This document shows positions 1 to 25,000 of a stretch of 64,000 bases of DNA, piece by piece. How positions within the stretch are numbered: position 1 is the stretch's first letter; the number at the start of each line of letters is the position of its first letter. The stretch covers positions 21,827,001 to 21,891,000 of the forward strand of contig NC_081820.1 of assembly GCF_030704535.1 (NCBI RefSeq), in the 5' to 3' direction. This DNA is from Vitis vinifera. Taxonomy: Eukaryota; Streptophyta; Magnoliopsida; Vitales; Vitaceae. The position numbers were made by a program, and so were the translations under genes. The notes beneath the pieces were generated by a model. The model was given only the letters and a program-made list of their open reading frames with translations, ran no database searches and was not told the origin of the DNA.

Positions 1-580
1 AGATAACTCTGACAATACTAACGACCAAGTCTCCTGAACTGTCACTCATCTTTAATGCAAGATACATTCGACAAGACATTCCAAGTCTTATCAGGTCTCC
101 TGACACATCCCCGATATTTAAAGTCATAAATTGAGGCGGCATCCATCGCCTAAATATCCTCCTGATAGCCGCCATCTTGGATTAGAAACGTCATGATTGC
201 TTCGCCACTATATGAGCCACAATCATGACGATGGGACCCGCTAGCACAGCAAGGCCATGCTTTCTGACTCATATATAAACTCTAAGGAGGCTCTCAGGGA
301 GGTAAGCGATAAGTGATAAGAAAAGAAAGAGAGAAGCAACAAAGGATAAACATCCTGCTAAAGGATAAACATCCTTGACGAAAATCACGGAGCAAGACTC
401 CCAAAGGAAAACTCTATTTTTCAACAGCTTTCAAAAGGCTAACTTAGTCATCGGAGGGTATGTCCAGACAACCCATCTGGGCATCTTTTTTGCAGGAGGA
501 AGGAGGATTCATTGTAACGCGTTGATCGAGATTCCGTTGCTGGTGACGACTATCGCAGCAGGGGAATTTTGCCATCAACA
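1..580 (+). mobile_element. Ty3/gypsy-like LTR remnant
   Basis: The stretch is more GC-rich than its surroundings and is laid out like a plant LTR. A TATATAAA box lies at 272-279, followed by a purine-rich leader. The unit AAAGGATAAACATCCT occurs twice, at 341-356 and 360-375. A block near 440-560 resembles the U5 end of Tat/Athila-type gypsy LTRs. No primer-binding site or gag/pol reading frame follows, so this is a solo LTR or a truncated end. The left boundary is outside the window. Orientation and class rest on layout and family resemblance only. Confidence 0.45.
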
Positions 581-1440
581 TTTTCCCTCATTTTTCTTGT
601 TCTCTAAATCTTCATATGTGAAAAAAATGTAAAACCATTACCTTAACCTCATTTTCGAATCTAAAAGAATCCTCAAGCTTTCTCAATGAGTGCACATACA
701 TTTACTTATAATCTCATTTTAATGACATTCTTCATTTTTATGCAGACAAAAGTGAAACATTCACAATTTTTTTTCATACCCATTTTTCTAATCGAGATAT
801 TCAACCAAATAAATCTCCTCCCAATGTAGTTAAAAATCATAATAAGGAGTATTCAAAGTTTCCAACATTTTCTTTAATAAAGGTTGTCAAAATTGTTTCT
901 CCTTAGCCATTATGGAAATTGGAACTTACTATTTCATTTTCATTGTAAAAGAACTTAGAGTCTTCAAAATATGAAATTTCATTATTAAACAAATCGAAGA
1001 TGTTTTTATTAAGGGTAATTCAACATTTTAAAAAAAAGACAGGAAAAAGTCTCTCTCTCTCTCTCGCGCCCCCCCCCCCCCCCCCCCCTCTTTCTTTTTA
1101 ATTCAATTGGAAAGAATATTATTTTGATAAGTTTATAAAAGTAAGTTTTTTTTAAAAAAAATAATAATAATCCTTTATGGCTCTCCTAAACATGATTTTA
1201 CCTAAATCAATTTGGGTCACTTAGTCGTCCTCAATAGGGTTCATTCATCCCATCATCTTCACCATCCTTCTTCATGTTCAACTCATGACTTACAAAACAA
1301 TTAACTTGATTGTAACTCAACCTTATTTTGTCTTCATCATCAAAATCACTCAAATGTCTACTATCATGGATGAATATTGGGTCTCCATCAATTTCCTTCT
1401 CAATCTTGAATTGTTATAATAAAGTTTTTAAAAGCATTAC
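581..1440. other. AT-rich intergenic DNA with CT/C run
   Basis: No gene is visible. A low-complexity run of about eight CT units passes into roughly 20 consecutive C between about 1049 and 1090. The rest is AT-rich, with no frame of interest. Confidence 0.6.
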
Positions 1441-3120
1441 ATGATGTAGGAATAAATTATTTCATTAATACTATGTTATGATTTTAGTTTCCATTTACTA
1501 CCTTGTTTATGCATTATGATTGATTTTAATATTTAGGTTTGCATATTTTGCATTGTACATGACTTGAGTGCATTAGGAGTTGTGTAGAAAATTCAAGTCA
1601 TGGGTTTCTTGCAACTTGATAAGATGTTTGCAACCGGTTCATGAACTTATATAATTCATATGAGGCTATAGTGCATTGTCTCCTAATTAGAGGGATGACT
1701 TATCTTAGTTATCGGGATGAGTTTACCATGGTGAGTACACTAATATATATGGTTTTACATTAGACAACCCTATGATTACTTATGACATTAGCTATTGAGT
1801 AGTCATGATTTCATCAAACTACTATATTCCATGAGCTCTCAACTTTAAGAAAATATTGAGTTAATGTTTAAGTTTTTAGTAGCTAACCTATAGTTGAGAC
1901 TCTAAGACGGTCATATATTTTCTATAGATTGGGTCATTATTGATTAAGACATGTGACAACAAGTATTTTTAAGATAAGTATCATAATATCTCATGGGTTT
2001 GAGACAGTGTTCTCTTGGGCGATCCTAAGAAATTGTGATCATGAAATCAATAATTATAGTAATTGATTTAGTGGAATTTAACACATACTCTTAGTGTATT
2101 AGTTGATCATGATAAGAGAATATGAAACTCAAGAATGATAGAGATAATCTTGACAGAATGATGACTTATATATACCTCATTAGATTATGGAAACCAACTC
2201 ATGAAAAGTTTGCATGCAGTGATTAGTAGGTCATAAACTTGAGCTTTGTATTTCGATTTAATATCATAAAATACTAGAGTGTAGTTGACTCTCTATAACA
2301 AGATGTTGAGTCAATTTCAGAATTAGTTTATGAAAAAGCCGATATTTTCTTTTGGATCCTAATGCTCCTTGCTCAAACTCATATTTCTTGGTGACACATT
2401 ATTTAAGGATATTTGGGTTAAACAAAAGGTATTTTTCGTAAACACATAAGGTTGCACAAGAGCTTATGAATGTCTTTTTTTTTTTATATTATTATTATTG
2501 AGTTAATTAATTAATTGGAATTAAGTGACTCAAATCCAAAATAAGTTTAAGGATCACTTAAGCCCACAAGGAAGTTCATATAAATCCTCTTAAGGTTAGA
2601 CACATCGGAGCTTATGAATTGTTTTTTTGGATTGAGCTAATTAATTAATTGAAATCTGTGAATTAGATTAAATGACCCAAACCCAATATAGGTTTAAGTT
2701 ACTTAAACTCACAAGAAAGTCCATATAAATCATCTTAGGAATTTAAGGGTAAACACAATGTTCATTCCATCTTCTAGAAGAGATTACCCTAGCCTAAATC
2801 CCCACAAAAAAAAAAAAAAGAACTCCACCTTCTTAAGTGCCAAGGTCTAAGAAAGAGACATTGGGTGGAAGATTATAAGATTTTTTAGATCCCTATATTA
2901 ATTATAGTAGGATCTGAGAACATCCAAATTCAAAAGTATGATTTTATTAGCACTTAGACCAAAGGTTCCTCTTAGTGAAAACTTTCATTGTGCTAAGATC
3001 TAGATCTCTACGAAGATTCGATACATGCACCCTCATGGTCTAATATATACCATAAATACTAATTATGCATCTTTCACATCCTTTGCTCCAATTGTATGTT
3101 ATTAGAACCCTAAAACATAA
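1441..3120 (+). mobile_element. Degenerate LTR-like repeat
   Basis: Non-coding sequence with no open frame. The block around 1695-1730 (GACTTATCTTAGTTATCGGG) has a close relative at about 51251-51275, so both appear to derive from one repeat family. In the other copy the repeat is followed by a primer-binding-site-like sequence. An internal direct duplication is present at 2497-2736. Boundaries are approximate and the class is inferred. Confidence 0.35.
2497..2736. repeat. Diverged direct duplication, two ~100-bp copies
   Basis: Copy 1 (about 2497-2595) and copy 2 (about 2631-2736) share, in the same order, a run of TTAATTAATTAATTG, a 'gacccaaa/gactcaaa' block and the end block CACAAG-AAGT-CATATAAATC. 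They differ by substitutions and a small insertion. Confidence 0.6.
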
Positions 3121-3299
3121 TTGTTCTTATTTTAACTATTTTTAGTCATTTTCAAATAGTTTTAAAAAATAATTATACAATTGAAAAAGCCATGGATAAA
3201 ATTATTTTTCAAAAATATTTTAATATATGCTAAATATATAAAAAAAAGAATATTTCGTTGGACTTTTGTTAAAAAAAATATATATATATTTTTTTAAAA

Positions 3300-15953
<12,654 letters not shown>

Positions 15954-17295
15954 CTTTTGCATGGTTCAGATGAGTATTTTGAATTTGCAAGTATAGAAGT
16001 CACACCATGCACAGCTTTGAAGTAAACTACCTTATGCTCTATTCATCAACCTTGGTTATCAAATAAAATGCATGAGTCGGGTCTTTTTCCAAAGATGGTC
16101 TGCTTTTCATGTCCTTCTTGGAGTCCCCTTTTTTTCTTTTCTGGTAGGATGAGGATGGGTTGAAATTTTGCTGACACAGTTCTGCGCAAAATTTTCTCAA
16201 CAGAGATAATGCTGCCAATGTAATTTGATGAATTGACTGGGGGTAAAAAAAAATGAGATATACAGTGTGCACTGGGCATTTTCCTTTTTATTCCAGGGCA
16301 AGCTGTTTAACATTTTGGGAGCATACTATGCAAGATTCTATTTATTTTCTTCATTTTCTCTTGAATTCCAGAGAGTGTAAATGAGTATTTGGTGGGATGT
16401 TGCCGACTCTGCTTCTAGAATTGCCATAGATTTCAACAATTCCATCCAATCAAAGGAGTTACTGGCAATTATATAGTACCATCCAATTTGTATGACCTCA
16501 GTGTCCTCTATTTCCTCAAAATTTCTTGGTTTCCTCGCATCCTAATTTTCTTTACCAAAAAACTAAGGCACCAATTCTGTAGGTACCAAACCTTGCGTTT
16601 TGACAATTGAAAGTGCGTGATAAAAATGATGGTACAAACAACGGAATTAAGGTATAGAAAAATTGCATTGAGGTACAATGCAATGGGTTCAAGTAATGGG
16701 TTTTGATCCAGACCTAGGATTATGCAAAATATACATGATTACCGTTAGGCTATAAGAGCACTTTTGTCTCATTTTGCCCTTGAACTAAGGCTCATACATT
16801 GTCCTCCCTCAATTCTTTCTTTGGATCTGTCAAGTCAGAACATATACATGATACCACCTGATTGGTCATGTTTTTTTTTATATACTGATACGGTACTATA
16901 CTTCAAACCCTTTTCTATTGTCAAGTGATTGATAAGAGTTTGGAAAGAAGCATTGTTCCATTATTGTCGCGCTTGGATTTTTGTTTAAAGTGTTAAAAGC
17001 AAAGAAACTGTGAATGTTTGCAAAACAAACGGTTGGGAATTTCATACCAGTTTAAAATAAAAAAGCTCAACAAATCAATGTCAATGAGATCATACAAGTT
17101 CAATACTTTCATCGACTTTGTACAAGGAAGTGATCTTCTATTCGAACCAATGGGTTGACTTCTTTAATAATTATCATTTTCATCGACATTTCACCTGAAT
17201 TGTTGTAACGAATTCTGAATCTTCATTCACAACTGCATTTATATGATATGATTTTCATCTGAATCTTTCCTGCAAGTTGCATATCTCTATGAGCA
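15954..17295. other. Intergenic, CFIm25 / PPR 3' ends
   Basis: The two genes converge here. An AATAAA signal at 16062-16067, 109 nt after the CFIm25 stop, is a plausible poly(A) signal. No further gene is seen. Confidence 0.6.
16062..16067 (+). terminator. Candidate poly(A) signal of CFIm25
   Basis: AATAAA lies 109 nt downstream of the stop codon, at normal 3' UTR distance. It is supported by position only. Confidence 0.45.
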
Positions 17296-18981
17296 TCAGA
17301 CATCCATATGAATATCATGAATAACACTACTGCACCCTGCTTTCTTCCACACTTTCTTCTCTTCCATCTTCTCTCTTGCACTTAAAGCCTCCGGCCATTG
17401 ACCTGCAGATGCATAAATATTAGACAAAAGCACATAAACTCCTGATTCATTTGCTTCTAATCCACCAGCCCTCTCCACCACTTCCTCTGCCAACTTCAAG
17501 TCACTCTTCACTCTACAACCTCCAAGCAGAGCTCCCCAAATAGCAATATCTGGCTCAAAGGGCATCTCCCTCACTAGAGCCTCAGCTTCCTCAAGCCGGC
17601 CATTTCTGCTAAGCAAGTCAATCAAACATCCAAAGTGCTCAAGCTTTGGACAAACCCCAAAATCTCTTTCCATACCATAAAAGATTTCACGACCGACTTC
17701 TACCAAACCTCCATGACTGCAAGCAAATAATGCACTACTGAATGTGTAGCCATTAGGCTTCAATCCTATCTTTTGCATCAAGAAGAAAAGTTTTACTGCA
17801 TCTTCTGTTCTTCCATGGATGGCTAGTGATTTGATCATAACATTCCAGCAAAAAACATCCTTGTTCCCAAGTTTGACAAAGACCGCAAAAGCTCTATTTA
17901 CATCTCCACATTTAGCATACATTTCCATGAGGGCAGTCCCTACTATAACTCCCAACTGAGACCAATCTTTTATCAGAGAGTGTACCCACTTCCCAAACTC
18001 CAGAGCACCTAAGTTGGAACAAGCTGACAAAACAGAAACAAAGGTGAACCCATCTGAATCCACACCTTCCAACTGCATTTTCACAAAGAGATCCAACGAT
18101 TTTTCATACTTTCCATTCTGGGTGTAGCTTGAAATCATAGCATTCCAAGAAACCGCATTCCTGCATGGCATTTTCTCAAAAAGACATGCTGCAGTCTCAA
18201 GGTCTCCTGAACCACTATATGCCCCAATCATCGAAGTCCAAGTCACCACATTCTTCTCCGGCATCTGCTCAAATAAATATCTTGCATTAGCCACATCCCC
18301 AATTCTGGCATAACCCGAAATCATTGAATTCCAAGAAATGACATCTCTTTCAGGCATATTGTCAAACAGCTGCCTTGCAGACTCTACATCACCATTACTA
18401 ACATATTTAGAGATCATCCTATTCCACAATTCAACTGGTTTGACACAAATTCCATTGAATATCATACGAGCATCATTCAATTTCCCATTTCTGACACCTC
18501 CCAATTCAAAAGAGTCTGACATCTTTATATACATATTCAACAATGAATCAGCAACAATGAAATTCGACTCAAATCCGGACTTCATGATCTGGGCATGCAC
18601 TTTCCTGCCTCTACCAAAACAACCCATCTCAGAACATGAGCTCAACACATATGGGTATGTGAAGTTATTGGGTTTAAGTCCTCTTTGAAGCATTTCGTCG
18701 AACATTGAGATGCATCTATCGACGGGACCATTGTAAGCATATCCTCTTATCATACCATTCCAAATCATGATATCTGTATTGAAAACGCCTCCAAGTTGAG
18801 AGAAAACAAGACTGGGATACTCCATAGCTCCGAATTCGGTGCTTCTGCGGAGAAATTTTGAGGAAATTTGGATGTCGTGGAGAAGGGAGGTTGTGAGAAT
18901 GAAGGCATGGATTTGTTTCAACTGGTTGAATGTGCATTGCTGCAACAGATATGGGATTCTTTGTTCTAAGGGGCAAAGCAT
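17296..18981 (-). CDS. Pentatricopeptide repeat protein, PLS class, E subgroup
   Basis: A single-exon protein of 561 aa. The start (LLQQCTFNQLKQIHAFIL near the N-terminus) matches the usual beginning of plant PLS-type PPR proteins. PPR motifs run from about residue 68 to 470, for example IWNGMIRGYAYNGPVDRCIS, VISWNSMISGYARIGDVANA and NAVSWNAMISSYTQNGKYEK, with long and short variants alternating. An E-type C-terminal domain follows (IWGALLGGCRVKSDLKLAEE, YVLLSNIYASAGQWPEAL, KKAGCSSVI). The protein stops soon after, with no DYW deaminase domain. The family binds organellar RNA base by base, and E-class members often act in C-to-U editing with a deaminase supplied in trans. The target here cannot be told from sequence. 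The lack of introns is typical of the family. Confidence 0.93.
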   Translation of the reverse strand: MLCPLEQRIPYLLQQCTFNQLKQIHAFILTTSLLHDIQISSKFLRRSTEFGAMEYPSLVFSQLGGVFNTDIMIWNGMIRGYAYNGPVDRCISMFDEMLQRGLKPNNFTYPYVLSSCSEMGCFGRGRKVHAQIMKSGFESNFIVADSLLNMYIKMSDSFELGGVRNGKLNDARMIFNGICVKPVELWNRMISKYVSNGDVESARQLFDNMPERDVISWNSMISGYARIGDVANARYLFEQMPEKNVVTWTSMIGAYSGSGDLETAACLFEKMPCRNAVSWNAMISSYTQNGKYEKSLDLFVKMQLEGVDSDGFTFVSVLSACSNLGALEFGKWVHSLIKDWSQLGVIVGTALMEMYAKCGDVNRAFAVFVKLGNKDVFCWNVMIKSLAIHGRTEDAVKLFFLMQKIGLKPNGYTFSSALFACSHGGLVEVGREIFYGMERDFGVCPKLEHFGCLIDLLSRNGRLEEAEALVREMPFEPDIAIWGALLGGCRVKSDLKLAEEVVERAGGLEANESGVYVLLSNIYASAGQWPEALSAREKMEEKKVWKKAGCSSVIHDIHMDV

Positions 18982-19059
18982 CTATATCCATGTAGGAGAT
19001 GATTAACGAACTTAGCTAACAAACCATTTTGCCTCAAGTCTCATAATCCAGTATGAGTG

Positions 19060-19260
19060 GATGGAGCCCTGAAAATTTGATGCCAAGTTCGGCTGGTCAA
19101 GGCCAGTCTAATGGGTTGGGTCGCCGGCCTAGGCCTGCTCAGGCTAGCATGGACCGGCCTGATTCTAGTGGGCCCTTAAACCTTGAAATCGACCAAATAG
19201 ACCTTCTGGGCCAATGCTTTAGCCCAATGTTTCCAATTGCGACCGTACATTGGTGCGATT
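19060..19260 (-). promoter_or_regulatory. TGGGCC/TGGGCT cluster upstream of the PPR gene
   Basis: Site II-like elements lie at 19169-19174 (TGGGCC), 19207-19212 (TGGGCC) and 19221-19226 (reverse TGGGCT), about 190-245 bp upstream of the PPR start. Such elements are common in promoters of plant organelle-related genes and are bound by TCP factors. Function here is inferred. Confidence 0.45.
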
Positions 19261-19330
19261 CAATGATACAACTTCACAAGGGGTCCAGCTCTCCTCAGAA
19301 TGAGATGATGTTTCTCTATGTATGAGAGAG

Positions 19331-21639
19331 TAATTTGGTAAGAAAGTTTTTCTATGTTCATTAGAGTATATATATATATCTTAGTCGTTGTTGGAATCAA
19401 ACATTGTGGAACTAAATATTTATTTTATTGATAAATCAATTTTAATAACTTAATTCAAGTTATGGAAAACATTAAGAATGCTTAGTAAAATAGTTGAATA
19501 TCATAATTTAAAGTTAAAAATGATTTCAATAAATCAATTTAATAAATGACTTACGAATTATTTAATTTTGATTGTGTAAAGTTCTTATGATTAGAAGGTC
19601 AACCATGTGGGATGGTAGTGTTAATAGGGATGACAACAGGACGGGTTTGAAATGAGTTACCCCGTCTTAAGCCTATTTCATTTATTTATATTTATTATCA
19701 TCTTCATAAAATAAATAAATAAATGAGACGAAACGAGTATAGGAAATTCTTATACCCGTCTTACCTTTTTTCATTTAATTTTTATTCATTTTTTTTTTCG
19801 TTTTTAAATTTTAAATTTTGTTAAAAATAAATATGATTTATAAATAAATAAAAAAATTATAAATATTTTATAATTTATTTTTATAAAAAGTAGTATTTTA
19901 ATTATGTTAAAAATTTTGACAAATGAAAAAGAAATCAATTAAAATAATTTTTATTTAAAATAATATATAATTCATGCCTCACAAGGTAGGACAAGTCATA
20001 TCTGAACCAATCCTGGGTTTTTAAAAACCTCCCAAGCGCGCCCCAAACCCTTCCCATTAGGAGCAAGATGAGACGAGTACTCGAAACATTCGTTCCATTA
20101 TCATTCCTAAAAATGTTAATAGTTTGAGGAGAGAATAGAGTAGGGTGAGAGGCAAAAGAGACTAGAAGAAAATGAGAGTGGCATCAAGTAATGAATCCAA
20201 GAGAGAAGAGAAATCGTTTTTCTTTGGATTGGAAGGAAGGTGAACCTTTTTGTAGTACTCCAAATTGTAACTCCCACATTAATGGATCGATGATGATATG
20301 AAAGCTTTCGAAGATGACATATGCCATAAAGACACAATGGCGTCCCCTCCCCCTTGTTTCAACTGAGACGGATTTGATGTTTGCTCATCCTATCTTGGGG
20401 ATTCTTCAACTCTAATTACAGTCAAACCAAGACCCTTAAACCGTTCCCAAAGTGCTCAATGGTGGGAAGGCTAACTTGGGAAGATGTATTGATATCAGAG
20501 CATTGTGTCAACTGCGACAAGAATGAAACAGTCAATCCTCTCAAGCGCACGTAGTTCATCTTTACTAGCAGGTAAAGTAGGAAAGATCCCCTTAGTATAT
20601 ATCTACCATATGAGGAAGGCATCCATGTTTAATGGGCATGAGTAACCTGTAAATATATTTGGAGCACCATGGCATAAGAGCAATGTAGGAAAAGCATGAA
20701 TCTACCTTTGCATTGAAGATCAAACGCAAGATGTGTCATGTAAGGGGAGAGTAGTAGTCTTGAGCATGCACTCCTATACATCAAGACATGTGGTGCTCTA
20801 TGATTGATCATGTCGTAGCAGAGTTTATATATCATTGTAAGTGAGGTCTACATTTGAATGTTACAAAAGTTTGCTTGATGAAAGAAAAAAGAATCATTGA
20901 CTTTTCATTCAAATGAAACTAAAAATAAAAATCGGATTTGAAAATTTTAATTAATTATTTGAAAATGAAAACAAAAAACGTCAAAAATAATAAATTTTAA
21001 ATTTTAAAAAAAAAATCAACTTCAATAAAATTCCTTTTAATTAGAACTCCAAATCAGAATTCATATCCACCTAAATATCTACTAAAATCAATAATTTTAA
21101 TTAATTTTGAAAAATAAAAGGTTAATAATTGGTACTCTTTTCAAAATTAAAAAATTTAAAAATTAATCGCAATAATAGAATACATATTTCCATATACAAC
21201 TTCATGAATATGATTAATATACACTACATAAAAACTGAGTATTAACTTAGCAAATTTCTAATATTTTTTTACCAACTAACCATAATGTAATTACTAATTT
21301 TCTAGTAATCACATAATTAATTACTCTAAAGTTTTTATTATAGCGATAAATTCTTCTTCTTTTTTCGGATATTCGAAAATATACAAAAATTATTTTTCAA
21401 ATTATTAATTTTTAAATTGGAATAAGAAGATAAAATAATTAATGTTATATATGTTTTTGATATGTAAAAATAAATAGATTTAACATTAATAGTATTTCCA
21501 ATATCGATGAAAAGAAACAACATAACACTTAAAAAAACATTCAAATTTAAGTCAATTTCAAATAGACGAATAAACAAACACAACCTCAAAACACAAAAAC
21601 AACAATAAATTAATATTTCATACGTATATAAGAATGTCT
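19331..21639. other. AT-rich intergenic DNA
   Basis: No gene supported. Short frames are interrupted and lack family signatures. The region contains long A/T homopolymer tracts and no structured element I can define. Confidence 0.55.
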
Positions 21640-24600
21640 CTATGTATGTAACAAAGCATGGATACGTAGATCAACCTAGATTTTTTACTATCATACAAGG
21701 CATATACCATCACTTTCCATATAGAAACTTTACATTAGCTAGCTTTTATTAATGTATGGCAATGATTGATTATTAGTTTATAAAATATGCGTTGACATCC
21801 TATATTTAGATATATGGTGGTCCTTCAATTAACTATAATACCATTATTATTTATTCCATTCAACCAAAGAATCTTTAGAATCAATTTCTTTGAAAAAATA
21901 CATAAGGTAAATGACAAAATGAAATTTGAAACTCAAAACTATTAAGTTTGGGAGCGCAATTTTTAAGTATAGGTCCTCTTAATCTAAAAGGTTCCCTATG
22001 ACTTCAAAATATATCTATAAGAATAAAATAAATTCATATTTATATGATGTCAAAAACTTTCTCTCCTATCCGATGTGGAATATCAGATAACATCTAATGG
22101 TATATTAAACAATTAAAATTACATTTCCAAAAAAAAAAAAAAAGAATATTATGTATGTGGTGTGTCATAATTATTAATTTTTGTACAAATTAATTCTAAG
22201 GTGACTCGACATATTAAACAAATACCATATACTTAAATTTAATTAGTTATGATATCACCAAGGCCAGTACCTAAATATCTAATGGAGTTTGTAACACTTG
22301 AGCACGGGTCAATTGAGCGGCTGGCGTGGGGGTTAAAATTAAATTTATTAGTGGGTCGTTATCACTCTCAATCTCTTTGTCCTTTTCATTGAAAATCAAT
22401 CACAATATTAGTGTTGAATCATATAAGAAAATAAATTATTTATATTTTACTGGCTTCAACGACTTACCATAATATATATTTTTATTATTATTAGAATTAT
22501 TTTTTTATTCACATTGGGTTTATTTTCTAATTGAAGCCTTGCATGTTTTTCAAAAGGATGACATATTCACTGAAGTAAGCCTTATATTTTGATTGGATTT
22601 ATAGAATTAGAGAATCCCTAAGGTGGGATTAATTCAAATTTCAAAATCATTGAGAGATGATAAAATTAATCTCCACTTTTAGCATCAAAGTCAATCTAAG
22701 AATAAATTCAATCCAATGACATATTTGAATGCAAAATTTGAATTCAGTACTTAGTTTTATATCTTAAAATATATTTAAATTATTCAAATCCTTTGTTCTT
22801 TTATTCAATAAGAATGGACAATCAAATATCAATAAAATCGAGAATAGATGATCAAGTATTAATAATATCAAATAAGCATTGACCATTAATTAAGAGCATG
22901 TATAGAAAAAGAAATCAAAAGATCTAGAACTTAAAACAAATAATTGACAGAAATTTATCACCAATATGCTTATGTGAATATTTCACATCTTCATTGATCT
23001 TTCATCTGAATGAAAGTTGATTAGTCAATCATAACATAGAATTCTTACCCTCAAACCATGTTTGGGTGTCGAGAAAATAGGAATGGAGGAAAAATATAAA
23101 TGAATTCAAATATAGGTAAAAGATTGAGTCCCCAACTAGATCCACAAAAATGGAATCTAAAAGCTCCCGAAAATTGGAATCTAGAAGTATTTAATCTAAC
23201 AAACTCATCCTATCTAACATGCCACATAATCAAGCTTATACATATTAAAAATATGAGAGGAATATGTACATAGCAAATCCAACTCAAAAAAGCTCTTCTC
23301 ATTTCAATTTTCATCATCATGCAAAATTAAAATTTCATTGTGTTGTCAAGAAAAATGACCATAAGCTCAAATTAAACAAAAAAAAAAAAAACTTCATATT
23401 TAAATCAAAAGAAGGGCTTTGATGCAGTGTGAAGTGGGTTTATTTACTCAAAGAGCACAAGCAAACTAATTCTTCATGCAATGGCGTAAGAGTTTATGTC
23501 TATTTGTGGCTCAAGAAAAGACATATATACGTGGATGAATCTAGACTTTATACTATCATACGAGGGCATACACTATCACTTTCCATATAAAAAACTTTGT
23601 ATTAGTCTCGATCAATGTGCTGTGATGATTGATTGTTGATTTATAAAACATGGGTTGACATTGAGAGTTTTGATAGATGGTGGTCCTTCAACTCAATACA
23701 ATAATTCCATCCATTACTTCATTGAACTCAAAGAATCTTATTTATATATTTTTGTGTTGCATAGTCACTTGCAAGAGACATAAGGTAAGCGACATCAAGA
23801 TATGTGACAAGTGTAAACTTTTTGGCTTGAGGGATATATGTACACCTTTGCCCTTCGTAAGGGCTATGATTAGTTCCTTCAAATTTTAAAAGAAAATGGA
23901 GAGAACAAATGGAAAATAATTTTTTTTTAAAAATTAAGTCAACAAATTATTTTTATATGTTCTTTTTTAGTCTATTTCACTTATTTTCCTTCGTTATATA
24001 AAAAATAGGCATATGGGCTATGTTTGATTTCTGAAAATTTTGAAAGAAAATATGAAAATAATAATAATAAATAAATAAAAGAAAAATAAAAAAAAATTAG
24101 ATTCAAAATCAATAAATTATTTTTATATATTTTTTCAAATTTATTTTACTTATTTTCCTCTATTAAAAAAAGGTTAAATAATTTTAAAATATATAATTTT
24201 TTAATTAATTTTAATTATATTTGATTTTCTTTCATATATTTCATAATAAAACCAAACATAAAAAACCATTTTTCTTAATACTATTTGTTTCTTTGGATTG
24301 TGTTTGGTTACCGAAAAAGTACTAAGAAAAAAAATGTAAAAAAATATTTTTCTCATGTTTGATTTCACAATGAAAAATAAAAAAGAAAATCAAATATAAT
24401 TAAAATTAATTAAAAGTTTATATATTTTAAAATTATTTAATCTTTATATAATAGAAGAAAGTAAGTAAATTAAGTTTAAAAAAACATTTAAAAATAATTT
24501 ATTGACTTGAGATCTATTTTAATTTTTCTTTCCTTCCATTTTCCTCTCTATTTTTTCTCCTTTACATTTTTTCTTAAATTTTTCAAGAACCAAACATAAT

Positions 24601-25000
24601 CTTAATATTTTTCAAGAACCAAACATAGTCATACAAAAACAGATAATAATAATAATAATAATAAATAAATAAATAAATAAACTTATATATATTTAATGGA
24701 ACTTCAATCATCTAAGAGATATGGAATTATATTAAATAATTTAAAGAAATGCACAACCATTAGTGTGTTACATTACCTAATGACGTAAAGTGTGCATCAT
24801 AATTACTCATTTATGTGACAATTTTAAGGTCATTTGTCTTATTAAAACAACATCACCACGGTCAATACCTAAAAATCCAATGGAAGTTTCCAACACTTCA
24901 ATACCGACCATACTAATGAACAGCTGGCTTAGGGCCTAAAAATTTATTATTGGGTCATTATCGCATCTAATCTCTTTAATCATATCAGAAAGTAAGTTAA
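21640..25000. repeat. Large diverged direct duplication, MITE pair in second copy
   Basis: Copy 1 spans about 21640-22400 and copy 2 about 23510-25000. Shared, collinear blocks include TACTATCATAC-AGG-CATA near 21690/23555, CACTTTCCATATA near 21711/23575, GATGGTGGTCCTTCAA-like sequence near 21814/23676, CATAAGGTAA-GAC near 21902/23780, and a CACCA-GG-CA-TACCTAAA-AT block near 22257/24853. The offset between copies grows from about 1.87 to 2.6 kb. The extra length matches the AT-rich inverted pair inserted in copy 2 at about 24019-24630. No coding content was found in either copy. Confidence 0.65.
24019..24630. mobile_element. Inverted pair of AT-rich MITE-like elements
   Basis: A forward copy (about 24019-24290) starts TATGTTTGATT. 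It is followed directly by an inverted copy (about 24297-24630) that starts TGTTTGGTTACCG and ends AAGAACCAAACATA. Each has the family block TTTTAATTAATTTTAATTAT (forward near 24207-24230, reverse near 24398-24420). The transcript of either strand could form a long imperfect hairpin. Exact ends are uncertain. Confidence 0.55.

Noticed and set aside
375-632. 85-codon frame in the left-edge LTR
   Set aside because: It begins at TTG rather than ATG, lies in a probable LTR, and has no recognisable protein.
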